Of a stretch of DNA of 64,000 nucleotides, positions 26,298 to 34,931 are shown piece after piece. The stretch's first letter is position 1. Every line of letters begins with the position of its first letter. Made by a program: the position numbers and the translations under genes. The notes beneath the pieces are model-generated. The model had not been told where the DNA came from. It worked only from the letters and a program-made list of their open reading frames with translations, and did not search any database. This DNA is from UBA721 sp002705165 (lineage in GTDB: Bacteria > Planctomycetota > Planctomycetia > Pirellulales > Pirellulaceae). The stretch spans positions 124,001 through 188,000 of the forward strand of contig JBJLEF010000005.1 of NCBI GenBank assembly GCA_045565995.1, read 5' to 3'.

Positions 26298-26333
26298 AGG
26301 GCGTCGCTTATCACCAGCTATCGCCCTTTTTCA
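26298..26333 (+). terminator. Probable terminator after argG
   Basis: AGGGCG (26298-26303) pairs with CGCCCT (26322-26327), followed by TTTTT. The stem is only six base pairs with an 18-base loop, so it is a weak candidate. Confidence 0.4.
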
Positions 26334-26349
26334 TGCATGCACTAATCGT

Positions 26350-26868
26350 TTAGAAACCCATCAGTGGGCCTGCTGCATCATTCATTAATTCACTGATGTC
26401 TGGGCCGGCCGATTGCGTGACCACTAAATAGTCGCCATGGTGCAATGCATAATCGTTGAGCGGGTCCACACGACGGTATTCCGCATCAAACTTGACATCC
26501 AAAGGCAGGAATCGGCGCGGATCTTTTGTTGGCCGCTTCAGCTTGATGTCCATATTATCAAATTGTTCGGTGACTTTGGAAAGCCGCAGCGCATCCTCCA
26601 CACACAAGCCTGACTGCAAAGGCAAACGCATGCGAGAACGAGCTCCATAGGCGTTTCGAACCTCCACAGTGAAGCTGCCATTGGGGTCCTGAGGAGTGGT
26701 GTAACCTGATTGAGTTGCGGCCTGCTGCATAATCGTTTGCTGTTGAGCCACCAACTGCTGAGGCGTCTGCATTCCTGAATTCGAACTCGTGAGATTACAT
26801 CCGCTAAGTAACAAGATGATTGCCGCGAAATACAAAGCCCGGACAAAGCGACTTTCGATAGTTTTCAT
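26350..26868 (-). CDS. Small lipoprotein of unknown function
   Basis: The 172-residue protein has a lipoprotein signal peptide with lipobox LLSGC (cysteine near residue 24), then a Gln-rich stretch (QQLVAQQQTIMQQAATQ), then a compact domain of about 100 residues beginning FTVEVRNAYGARSRMRLPL. That domain resembles the SLBB-like ubiquitin fold in length and in its HGDYLVVTQ ending, but the match is too weak to assign. It faces away from argG and has a 250-base gap to pyrB on the divergent side. Probably in the periplasm, anchored to a membrane. Confidence 0.6.
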   Translation of the reverse strand: MKTIESRFVRALYFAAIILLLSGCNLTSSNSGMQTPQQLVAQQQTIMQQAATQSGYTTPQDPNGSFTVEVRNAYGARSRMRLPLQSGLCVEDALRLSKVTEQFDNMDIKLKRPTKDPRRFLPLDVKFDAEYRRVDPLNDYALHHGDYLVVTQSAGPDISELMNDAAGPLMGF

Positions 26869-27119
26869 AGTGTGTTATTCCCTTTGGGGGAGAGAATAGT
26901 AAGCGTATTATGTCAGCTCACCGTCTAAATGGAGCCCCTTAAAAATGGGGTTGGTAGCTCGGGAATCGTCAGAGATTCGGATATTCTTGAGTTTTCTTTA
27001 GCTGATTTGATAAAAAAGAAGGAAACAATCCTCTCTACCTACAATTGGATTGTTCTCAGGCAATCGTTTGGTTGTTAAAATCGCTCGGGAGACTCATCGA
27101 AGTTTTATAAAGGGGCACG

Positions 27120-28097
27120 ATGAAAGTGACTGCAACGGATTCAGCAGTAGACATTTCACCAGTACCTGGCACGTGGCAACGTCGTCATCTACTGGGGCTC
27201 GAAGCATTATCCAAGGACGACATCCTTACTCTTCTCCACACCGCCGTTGAGCTCAAAGCGGCAACAGGTGGATGCAAGGACAAGCTTTCCATTCTCCAAG
27301 GCAAAACTATTGCCAACATGTTCTTCGAGAATTCAACTCGAACCAGGAACAGCTTCAGTTTGGCTGCTCGCCGACTTGGAGCGGATACAGTTGAGTTTTC
27401 AGCCAGTTCCAGCAGCCTCAGCAAAGGTGAGACCTTAATCGACACAGCAAAGACAATCGAAGCCATGAATGTCGATGCCATGGTCGTACGCCACAGCACT
27501 CCCGGAAGTCCTCACCTCCTCTCACAGAATGTTAGCTGCAGCATTCTAAACGCTGGTGACGGACCTCACGAGCACCCCACTCAGGGCATGCTCGACATCA
27601 TGACCATTTTCGAACAACGCGGAACGCTGGAAGGCCTGACAGTGGCCATGGTCGGCGACATCACCTATAGCCGTACCGCACGCTCAAACATCTGGGGACT
27701 GAAGAAACTCGGAGCCCATGTTATTGTCTGTGGCCCTTCGACACTCGTTTCCAAAGCGTGGGAAGATTTCGGAGTCGAGGTCTCTTACAGTCTGGACGAT
27801 ATCATCCCCCGTTGTGATGTACTCAATCTACTTCGCATTCAGTTCGAACGACAATATACTCGGCCATTTCCATCCGTTCGTGAATATGCATTCCTGTATG
27901 GAATGAATCGCAAACGAATGGAACAGGCCAAAGATGACATTTTGATTATGGCTCCGGGACCGATTAATCGCGGAGTGGAAATCACTCCGGATGTCGCTGA
28001 CGGCCCCCACTCGGTCATCCTCCATCAGGTTACCAACGGTATCGCCGTAAGAATGGCTGCCCTCTATTTAACCACTTCAGCAAAGCAACAAGCGTAG
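27120..28097 (+). CDS. pyrB: Aspartate carbamoyltransferase catalytic chain
   Basis: The 325-residue enzyme makes carbamoyl-aspartate from carbamoyl phosphate and aspartate in pyrimidine synthesis. Carbamoyl phosphate-binding motifs FFENSTRTRNSF and HEHPTQGMLD are intact, as are LRIQFERQ and MAPGPINRGVEI in the aspartate domain. No regulatory chain (pyrI) is adjacent. Instead the next gene, 14 bases downstream, encodes a dihydroorotase-like protein without metal ligands, an arrangement known from pseudomonads, where the inactive partner is needed for assembly of the ATCase. AAGGGG precedes the ATG by about six bases. The first 20 residues are an extension before the core. Confidence 0.95.
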   Translation: MKVTATDSAVDISPVPGTWQRRHLLGLEALSKDDILTLLHTAVELKAATGGCKDKLSILQGKTIANMFFENSTRTRNSFSLAARRLGADTVEFSASSSSLSKGETLIDTAKTIEAMNVDAMVVRHSTPGSPHLLSQNVSCSILNAGDGPHEHPTQGMLDIMTIFEQRGTLEGLTVAMVGDITYSRTARSNIWGLKKLGAHVIVCGPSTLVSKAWEDFGVEVSYSLDDIIPRCDVLNLLRIQFERQYTRPFPSVREYAFLYGMNRKRMEQAKDDILIMAPGPINRGVEITPDVADGPHSVILHQVTNGIAVRMAALYLTTSAKQQA

Positions 28098-28111
28098 AAA
28101 GGGAGTCAAAC

Positions 28112-29386
28112 ATGCCAAGCATCATCATTCGTAACGGCCGAATCATTGACCCCAGCCAGGCGCTTGACGAAGTCTCAGACCTGTTGATTCAAGATGGAAA
28201 AATTGCCGCTATTGGAACAGGCCTGGGGACGGCAGACGAAGAAATCGAAGCAACCGGCAAGATAATCAGTCCAGGCCTTGTGGATGCTCATGTCCAGCTC
28301 CGCGAACCGGGATTTGAAGAAGACGAGACTATTGAGTCCGGAACAGCCGCCGCAATCAATGGTGGTTTCACCTCCATCGCCTGCCTGCCAAACACTTCAC
28401 CTACAACAGACACGCAGGCCCAAGTTCAATTCATCCAGCAAAAGGCCTCACAGGCAGACAATTGCCACGTCTTTGTTATCGCTTGTGTCAGCAAGAACAG
28501 AGAAGGGCAGGAACTGGCAGAAATGGGCATCCTGACTCAGGCAGGAGCCGTTGCTTTTAGTGATGCCCCCCATCCCCTGCAGAAGACGGATCTGTTTCGC
28601 CGGGCATTGGAGTACAGCCGCATGTTTGATGTGCCAATTCTCGATCACCCCGAGATACCGGAACTCTCCCAAAGTGGTCTCATGCATTCAGGCGCCATCT
28701 CGATGGTTCTGGGGCTCTCCGGAATGCATCCTGATAGTGAAGAACTCGCGACGGGAAGAGATCTTCGTTTGGCGGAGACAACCGGTGCCCGTTTACACTT
28801 GATGGATATCTCCACCGAAGGGAGTGTCGAGTTAATTCGTCGGGCTAAAGGGCGGGGTGTGAATGTATCCAGTGAAATCTGCATTGCCAACCTGCATTTA
28901 ACCGATGAAGTCATGAGGACCTTTGATTCGAACTACAAAGTCAATCCACCTCTCCGGTCTCAAAACCATATCGATGCCTGCATCGCGGGTCTCCAGGACG
29001 GAACGATTGATGTCATCACTAGCGGCCATGCTCCCCGAGCATCAGAAAAGAAGATGACTGAGTTAGACCGAGCTCCATTTGGGATGAGTCAAATAGAAAT
29101 CACACTAGGGCTGGCAATCACTAATCTCGTGGTTCCCGGGCACCTCGACTTCCCCACGCTCATTGGCAAGCTTTCAACTAATCCGGCGAAAGCCTTAAAG
29201 CTGGATAAAGGCACGTTATCCGTAGGTACGACCGCTGATGTGACCATCATCGATCCGAAAGTAACATGGAAGGTTGATTCGAATCAGTTTGCATCTCTGA
29301 GTACAAACACGCCATTTAACGGACTTACTTTAACCGGCCGGGCCGAAACCGTAATCGTTGACGGCACGATAAAACTTCAGCGGTAG
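28112..29386 (+). CDS. Dihydroorotase-like protein, probably inactive (PyrC')
   Basis: The 424-residue protein aligns end to end with type I dihydroorotases, but key metal-binding positions are changed. The usual HxHxREPG reads H60-V-Q62-L-REPG; the usual CHVST reads M231-D232-I-S-T; the usual ATDHAPH reads T-S-G305-H306-A-P-R309. Thus one His of the HxH pair, the His of the HVS motif and the metal-binding Asp are replaced by Gln, Asp and Gly. D151 and H179 remain. Ring closure of carbamoyl-aspartate is therefore unlikely. By analogy with pseudomonad PyrC' it probably forms a complex with PyrB. AGGGAG precedes the ATG. An active dihydroorotase must lie elsewhere in the genome if the strain makes pyrimidines. 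Confidence 0.85.
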   Translation: MPSIIIRNGRIIDPSQALDEVSDLLIQDGKIAAIGTGLGTADEEIEATGKIISPGLVDAHVQLREPGFEEDETIESGTAAAINGGFTSIACLPNTSPTTDTQAQVQFIQQKASQADNCHVFVIACVSKNREGQELAEMGILTQAGAVAFSDAPHPLQKTDLFRRALEYSRMFDVPILDHPEIPELSQSGLMHSGAISMVLGLSGMHPDSEELATGRDLRLAETTGARLHLMDISTEGSVELIRRAKGRGVNVSSEICIANLHLTDEVMRTFDSNYKVNPPLRSQNHIDACIAGLQDGTIDVITSGHAPRASEKKMTELDRAPFGMSQIEITLGLAITNLVVPGHLDFPTLIGKLSTNPAKALKLDKGTLSVGTTADVTIIDPKVTWKVDSNQFASLSTNTPFNGLTLTGRAETVIVDGTIKLQR

Positions 29387-29390
29387 TCTT

Positions 29391-29996
29391 GTGAATCGTC
29401 CAAATCCACCTCAGTCAACTTCATGTCTCTTTCTGATCGACGGATACAACCTCTGGTGGGCATCAGAAGAAATCGGTCCGGACAATGAGACGGGCACCCT
29501 CAAAGGTGCCCGTGAAAGTCTTGTTCACTGGCTTCTTGAAACACTCACACCGGAACTTGCTGCGAAGACCGTGCTCGTCTTTGACGCGAAGAACCCTCCA
29601 AAGAACCGAACCAGCATTTACAACCATCAGGGACTGATCGTTCATTTTGCTGTAGGTTACGAGGAAGCGGACACGCTAATGGAAGAATACATCGAATTGC
29701 ATACCGCTCCTCGAAATCTAACCGTCGTTTCCAGTGATCACCGGGTTCAGCGGGCAGCCAAACGGCGCCGAGCTCAGGCAATCGACAGTAATCTTTGGCA
29801 TCAACGTATCAACCATGAGATGAAAGCTAAACGAGCAACTAGCAAAACCGATCGTTCTAAACCTAATCAGAAGCTAACTGAATTCGAAGTTACTGCCTGG
29901 CTGCAAAACTTCGGGCTCGAGCAACAGGGTGCCAGTGAAGCTTTGCAAGCCGAGATTGAACACGAATTAAAGAGCAAGCATCGTCGTCGTCGATAA
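29391..29996 (+). CDS. NYN-domain (YacP-like) predicted ribonuclease
   Basis: The 201-residue protein has an N-terminal NYN (PIN-like) nuclease domain of about 150 residues: FLIDGYNLWW with the first acidic residue, LVFDAKNPP, an E-rich strand EEADTLMEEYIE, and VVSSDHRVQRAAKRR with the last aspartate. This is the YacP/Rae1 type, ribosome-associated endoribonuclease in Bacillus. The C-terminal 50 residues are basic and end in HRRRR. The start is GTG at 29391, only four bases after the pyrC' stop codon, so the gene is probably cotranscribed with pyrB-pyrC'. Confidence 0.8.
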   Translation: MNRPNPPQSTSCLFLIDGYNLWWASEEIGPDNETGTLKGARESLVHWLLETLTPELAAKTVLVFDAKNPPKNRTSIYNHQGLIVHFAVGYEEADTLMEEYIELHTAPRNLTVVSSDHRVQRAAKRRRAQAIDSNLWHQRINHEMKAKRATSKTDRSKPNQKLTEFEVTAWLQNFGLEQQGASEALQAEIEHELKSKHRRRR

Positions 29997-30141
29997 GAAC
30001 ACTTATGGCAGACCGCGTTGATTGTTCGAATCTCCCATGATTTGACTCAATTGGCACTAAAAAGATTGTGACAAATACCCTACACTCTACGGTTTACATT
30101 ACCGTTATTTCCAAACCGTAATACTCACCACTGATCAACGC

Positions 30142-31278
30142 ATGAGCTCACCAATACTCACCGATATTCGAAAAAAAATAGAACATGGGGACCGCCTTTC
30201 ACTGGAAGACGGTCTAGTACTTTATCAGGACGAGACTCCGCTGCAGGAAGTGGGTGAACTAGCCAATATCGTACGCGAACGTATCAACGGGAATGTAGCG
30301 TATTACAACATCAATACGCATCTCAACCCAACTAACATCTGTGTATATCGTTGCAACTTCTGTGCGTTCCGAGCCGATCTGAGGTCCGAACGTGGCTATG
30401 TTATGTCCGATGACCAGATTCTGCAACGCGGGTCCGAAGCTATCGCCAACGGCTGTACCGAAATGCACATTGTCGGGGGCCTCCATCATAAGAAAAAATA
30501 CGAATGGTACGTCGATATGGTGCGTCTCCTTCACGATGCTCACCCCAAATTGCATCTCAAGGCCTGGACGGGTGTGGAAATAAACTGGTTCGAGCACCTA
30601 ACCAAGAAGCCCGTTCGAGAAATCCTGGAAGATTTACGGGATGCTGGCCTGGGAAGTATGCCCGGCGGTGGAGCAGAGATTTTCCATCCAGAGGTACGAG
30701 ACCAGATATGTGAACACAAAGCAGATACCGGCAAGTGGTTCGAAATCCACGGCACGGCCCATGAGCTTGGGATTAAAACCAATGCGACAATGCTCTATGG
30801 GCATCTTGAGAATGCATTCCATCGCGTCGACCACTTAATCCGTTTGCGGGAGCAGCAGGATAAATCAGGTGGATTCCAAACATTCATCCCACTGGCATTT
30901 CATCCGGAAAACACCGGCCTCGATCACCTCAAGAAACCATCGGCCGTGATGGACTTAAGAACCATGGCCGTCTCACGATTGATGTTGGATAACTTCGCAC
31001 ACATCAAAGCCTACTGGATCATGCTCGGTATCGGGACAGCGCAAACAGCCTTGGACTACGGTGCCGACGACCTTGACGGTACTGTTCGACACGAGCTCAT
31101 TTATCATGATGCCGGTGCAACAACCCCGGAAGAATTAACGGTTGAACAATTAAAAGGGCTGATTCGCGAAGCAGGCCGTGAACCAGTGGAACGCAACACT
31201 GTGTACAACGAAGTCATCCGTGATACGGACAACCCCGCCGACTGGCGAATCGGTGAAGCATTGACTGTTAGTCTTTAG
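30142..31278 (+). CDS. mqnE: Aminodeoxyfutalosine synthase MqnE
   Basis: The 378-residue radical SAM enzyme joins the enolpyruvyl benzoate product of MqnA to adenosine to give aminodeoxyfutalosine, an early step in menaquinone synthesis by the futalosine route. The [4Fe-4S] ligands are C67, C71 and C74 in ICVYRCNFCAF (CxxxCxxC). HIVGGLHHKKKYEWY and SMPGGGAEIF match the family; related MqnC differs in these regions. It faces the HEAT lipoprotein gene with a gap of three bases between stops. Genes for later steps (mqnP, ubiX, menG) follow on the opposite strand. Confidence 0.9.
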   Translation: MSSPILTDIRKKIEHGDRLSLEDGLVLYQDETPLQEVGELANIVRERINGNVAYYNINTHLNPTNICVYRCNFCAFRADLRSERGYVMSDDQILQRGSEAIANGCTEMHIVGGLHHKKKYEWYVDMVRLLHDAHPKLHLKAWTGVEINWFEHLTKKPVREILEDLRDAGLGSMPGGGAEIFHPEVRDQICEHKADTGKWFEIHGTAHELGIKTNATMLYGHLENAFHRVDHLIRLREQQDKSGGFQTFIPLAFHPENTGLDHLKKPSAVMDLRTMAVSRLMLDNFAHIKAYWIMLGIGTAQTALDYGADDLDGTVRHELIYHDAGATTPEELTVEQLKGLIREAGREPVERNTVYNEVIRDTDNPADWRIGEALTVSL

Positions 31279-31281
31279 AAT

Positions 31282-32382
31282 TTACTGACGTGGCTTCAGT
31301 ATGCTAAAAATTGCTTCCTTAGCAATCACACTAGTGTCCGGATCACCTTCGGTAATAAAGCCTTCCAGTCTCCGAACATGCTCACGTGCAGAAGGGCCGA
31401 TCACCCCAAGAGTGAAGATCGCCATTTGTTGAGCAAGCCGATTCTTCGAGTCCAGTTTGGCCACCAAGACATCAATCGATGGACTGCCGATTCGAGCCAA
31501 TGCTTCGGCGGATGCTTCCTGAAGATCTTCATCATCTGTTTCCATCAAGCCTCCAAGCAGTTCCACTGCTTCTTTGGATTTCGTTCCGTACTTTCCTAAA
31601 AGCACCGCAGTCGTCCGTTTAACTTCATTGCTATCGGAACCCTTCAGTACAGAAATCAGGGTGACAACGGCCGGCTCAGTCGGAGCCAATTTAACATAAG
31701 ACTGCAATGCGGCTTGTTTGACCGTGGGATCATCACCCTCAGCCAATATCAATTCACCAAGTGCTGTCTCTGTTTGCAACACGTCGCCCGGAACAAGTAC
31801 GATGAGCCGTAAAATCGAATTCCGAATAGCCGACGTTTCCTGCCTGTCCTTTATCATGCCAAGCAAACGCATGTGAAGCTCTGCAGTTTGCGTCGGTAAT
31901 AATTGACGTATTAGCTGAACACCGATACTCCGCACTTTACTGTCGTCATCAGCAAGTGCAAGTTTCACCAAACTAAAAGTCTCTTCGGGAAAAACCTGCG
32001 CTTTGCCTGTCATCATTAGCATCATTCCTCGACGCTGCGAAACACTGCCAGCTTTCAACCAGTCGGCATGTTGACTTACCACTTCCGCCGCTTGTTCACC
32101 AAGGGCTTTACTGGCAACCATTCGATCTTCCGTGGCACCATCACCAAGCGTGGTTAGCAAGCCACCAATCGCTGCATCCAGTTGAACCGACGCAGCTTGC
32201 GTTTCTATTGGTTTGGGGGGTGCCGTTTCAGTAACACTCTCTTCCATCGAGAACTGCGGAGTACCATTGGTGTCGGTCGCTGTTTCCTCCCCACCGACTG
32301 GCGATGGCTCCGACTTCTCACCGACACACCCAAGTACGGTACCGAATAACACATAGAACAACAAAACTGTTTTAGCTGACAC
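31282..32382 (-). CDS. HEAT-repeat lipoprotein
   Basis: The 366-residue protein has a lipoprotein signal peptide with the lipobox VLGC (cysteine about residue 19) and a low-complexity linker rich in Ser, Pro, Glu and Thr. It then has a series of about seven HEAT-like helical repeats, such as DDSKVRSIGVQLIRQLLP and ADEDDLQEASAEALARIGSP-like units. I place the start at GTG 32382, because AAGGAG lies nine bases upstream; the ATG at 32409 would leave the ribosome binding site inside the gene and lengthen the signal peptide. HEAT solenoids are binding scaffolds. The gene is on the strand of the menaquinone genes but 76 bases downstream of mqnP, and no functional link is evident. Confidence 0.7.
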   Translation of the reverse strand: MSAKTVLLFYVLFGTVLGCVGEKSEPSPVGGEETATDTNGTPQFSMEESVTETAPPKPIETQAASVQLDAAIGGLLTTLGDGATEDRMVASKALGEQAAEVVSQHADWLKAGSVSQRRGMMLMMTGKAQVFPEETFSLVKLALADDDSKVRSIGVQLIRQLLPTQTAELHMRLLGMIKDRQETSAIRNSILRLIVLVPGDVLQTETALGELILAEGDDPTVKQAALQSYVKLAPTEPAVVTLISVLKGSDSNEVKRTTAVLLGKYGTKSKEAVELLGGLMETDDEDLQEASAEALARIGSPSIDVLVAKLDSKNRLAQQMAIFTLGVIGPSAREHVRRLEGFITEGDPDTSVIAKEAIFSILKPRQ

Positions 32383-32458
32383 GTCGGTCGACTCCTTCTG
32401 AAAACGCAAGACATGCTGAAAGGCGTCTTAGAATAGATCCCCCTTCCAACGTCTGGGA

Positions 32459-33421
32459 TTATATCAGCAAGTCCAGTGACACAATCAAGAACAGTCCAAC
32501 ACTGATTACAGAATTCACATTAAAAAATGCGATGTTTACGCGATTCAAATCCTCCGCGGTAACCATCGAATGTTCATATATCAGCAAAATACTAACGGCG
32601 GCTACAGCCGTATAGTAGATCCAGCCCAACGCTAATACCGGACCACCAGCGTGATGCACCTGAGGTAACAACAACATGCAGCCAATCATGACCAGATGAG
32701 ACAAAGCTGCAACACGCAAAGCTGCTTTCACTCCAAGCTTCGCCGGGACACTCTTGAGCTTTGCTGCCTTATCAAAAGCAGCATCCTGACAGGCATAAAT
32801 AATGTCAAACCCACCAACCCAAAACAGCACAATCAGACCAATCAAGACTGCTGGCAGGCAATCTGCCGGCGAAACCATCACGACTTCACCTCGCAGGGCG
32901 ATCCACGTGCTGACTGGCGCTAGCATCAGGCTCACACCCAAATAGAAATGAGCCAGTGATGTCAGTCGTTTCGTGTAACTGTACAGGCAAAGAAATCCGA
33001 GTACCGGCACGGATAAGTAGACAGGCAGACGGTTAGGCAGGAAAAGCAGGGTGGCAGCAACAAAAAGGATACTGTTAATAAATGTGAATACCACGACACT
33101 TTTCAAAGACAGTTTTCCTGCCGGAATATGGCGGTTTTGAGTCCTGGGATTGTCTTTATCGATTTGATGATCGGCTGCTCGGTTAAAGGCCATGGCAGCA
33201 CTGCGCGCAAAGACCATACACACGACAATCCCAAGCAAGTGAATACTCCGAAAGCCCGGTAAATCCAGATCTACCGACTCAAGCGGAGGCACCGTCCAGC
33301 ACATGACAGCCGATAACAAGGCGAATGGCAAGGCAAAGATGGTATGGCTGAACCGTATCATCTCCAAAATTGTTTTGATCTTTTGAAAAATACCTACGGA
33401 CTCTTTCGGAGCATCAGACAT
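32459..33421 (-). CDS. mqnP: UbiA-family prenyltransferase of futalosine menaquinone pathway (MqnP)
   Basis: The 320-residue integral membrane protein attaches the polyprenyl tail to the naphthoquinone precursor. The two aspartate-rich motifs of the UbiA family are visible: NRAADHQIDKDNPRTQNRH (about residues 90-108) and DIIYACQDAAFD (about 210-221). About eight or nine membrane helices are expected. UbiA family members with 4-hydroxybenzoate as substrate make ubiquinone instead; the neighbouring menaquinone genes favour MqnP. It overlaps ubiX by eight bases, and an AGGAG sits just upstream of its ATG inside ubiX. Confidence 0.85.
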   Translation of the reverse strand: MSDAPKESVGIFQKIKTILEMIRFSHTIFALPFALLSAVMCWTVPPLESVDLDLPGFRSIHLLGIVVCMVFARSAAMAFNRAADHQIDKDNPRTQNRHIPAGKLSLKSVVVFTFINSILFVAATLLFLPNRLPVYLSVPVLGFLCLYSYTKRLTSLAHFYLGVSLMLAPVSTWIALRGEVVMVSPADCLPAVLIGLIVLFWVGGFDIIYACQDAAFDKAAKLKSVPAKLGVKAALRVAALSHLVMIGCMLLLPQVHHAGGPVLALGWIYYTAVAAVSILLIYEHSMVTAEDLNRVNIAFFNVNSVISVGLFLIVSLDLLI

Positions 33422-34076
33422 CTAACGCTCCTTCTCCCCAACGGTCTATGAGTTGGTTATCGATTTCTAATTGATCAAGAATCCGGGCAACGACAAAATC
33501 CACAAGGTCTCCGAGCGACTGTACACCGTGATACCATCCCGGACTGGCTGGCAACACAATCCCTCCGGCTACCGTTACTCGCTGCATATTTTCAATCGCA
33601 ATCGGCGACAACGGAGTCTCGCGAGTTACCAAGATGAGTTTACGACGTTCCTTCAGATGAACTTCTGCACCGCGGTGAATCAAATTCCCGCTAATGCCAC
33701 CAGCAATACTACCCAATGTCCCACCACTACACGGACAGATAACCATACCGAAAGTGCGGTGAGAACCGCTCGCTATTGGACTCATTAAATCTTTATAGTG
33801 ATATACCTGAACCTGTCGAATAGGAGGGATCTCCAGAAGCGGGCAGCCTGGGACCTGATACCCAAGCAGTTCATCAACCGACGGACGATCAACGTCAATC
33901 ACCAATCCCAATTCCTGTTTGATGACCTGACACCCGGCATTGCTAATCGTTAGTTGAACCGGAATTGCCAAGGCCACAAGTTGCTGCAAAAGCCGGACGC
34001 TGTAAACGGCTCCACTGGCCCCACTAATGGCCAATACGACGGCTCGCTTTTCCCCAGTGGTTTTCTCGTTCATCAT
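33414..34076 (-). CDS. ubiX: Flavin prenyltransferase UbiX
   Basis: The 220-residue protein prenylates FMN with dimethylallyl phosphate to make the cofactor used by UbiD-type decarboxylases. Landmarks are AISGASGAVYSVRLLQQL at the N-terminus, SPIASGSHRTFGMVICPCSGGT and KLILVTRETPLSPIAIENM. In the futalosine route a UbiD-like decarboxylase (MqnL-type) is the likely client; none is in the window. Its start codon overlaps the menG stop (ATGA), and mqnP follows with an 8-base overlap, so menG-ubiX-mqnP is one translationally coupled unit. Confidence 0.92.
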   Translation of the reverse strand: MMNEKTTGEKRAVVLAISGASGAVYSVRLLQQLVALAIPVQLTISNAGCQVIKQELGLVIDVDRPSVDELLGYQVPGCPLLEIPPIRQVQVYHYKDLMSPIASGSHRTFGMVICPCSGGTLGSIAGGISGNLIHRGAEVHLKERRKLILVTRETPLSPIAIENMQRVTVAGGIVLPASPGWYHGVQSLGDLVDFVVARILDQLEIDNQLIDRWGEGALDV

Positions 34077-34792
34077 GCTGGTTTCTCGGCTACATAAAGA
34101 GTTGCGATACCACCGGTAAGTGGGTAGTAGTGGCCATGAATCAAACCGTTATCATGCATTCGATCAACAAGCCTTTGCCCATCCGGAAATTCGGAGACAC
34201 TTTCCGGCAAGTAGTTGTAAGCCTCTTCTTCGTTCTTCGCAAAGAACTGGCCAATCTTTGGCAGAATGCGGTTCATATAAAAATCGTAGAATGCTTTAAA
34301 CGGCTGCCATCCAGGCTTTGAAAACTCAAGCACTGCCACTTTCCCGCCAGGCTGGCAAACTCGGGCCATTTCACTTAGGCCCCGATCTGTATCGGCGATA
34401 TTACGCAGGCCAAATGAAACGGATACTATCTGAAAGGTGTCGTCATCAAATGGCAGGTGCTGAGCATCAGCTTCGATAAATCGAACGTTTTTATAGATGG
34501 ACCTGCGTCTCTTTTTTCCCTCGCCAATCTGCAGCATTTCCCGCGTGAAGTCTGCACTGAGCACCGGCACTCCGTCACCTGCTTTTCGGCAGTAGGCAAA
34601 TGCGAGATCTCCGGTACCTGTACAAATATCCAGGATCGGTGCATCCCCTGAGGGCGACACTTTCCGAACCGTTCGCCAACGCCAGTAGCGATCCACGTTC
34701 ATCGACAAGAGATGATTCATGCGGTCGTAGTTTGACGCAATCTGGCCAAACATCCGCTGCACTCGCTGATTCGATTTATCTACTTTAACCAT
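34073..34792 (-). CDS. menG: Demethylmenaquinone C-methyltransferase (MenG/UbiE)
   Basis: The 239-residue SAM-dependent methyltransferase makes the last step to menaquinone. Motifs are YDRMNHLLSMNVDRYWRW, the SAM-binding loop LDICTGTGDLAF, DAQHLPFDDDTFQ and SFGLRNI, all typical of UbiE/MenG. The start is ATG 34792 (MVKVDKSNQRV); the open frame runs 82 codons further up, but that part has no family similarity and would overlap the divergent comB gene. A purine-rich AAAGGA lies 13 bases before this ATG. It is the first gene of the menG-ubiX-mqnP unit. Confidence 0.9.
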   Translation of the reverse strand: MVKVDKSNQRVQRMFGQIASNYDRMNHLLSMNVDRYWRWRTVRKVSPSGDAPILDICTGTGDLAFAYCRKAGDGVPVLSADFTREMLQIGEGKKRRRSIYKNVRFIEADAQHLPFDDDTFQIVSVSFGLRNIADTDRGLSEMARVCQPGGKVAVLEFSKPGWQPFKAFYDFYMNRILPKIGQFFAKNEEEAYNYLPESVSEFPDGQRLVDRMHDNGLIHGHYYPLTGGIATLYVAEKPA

Positions 34793-34931
34793 GAAGTTAC
34801 AAAAATCCTTTGAGGATCCACCCACCGCCAGCCCTCCTACTGGAGGACTGATACTGTATAGTAACTCTAACATCTCACTGTGGGAATTATCCACGAGCCA
34901 CCACCTGTCATAAACCGCTGATTTTCTTCCC

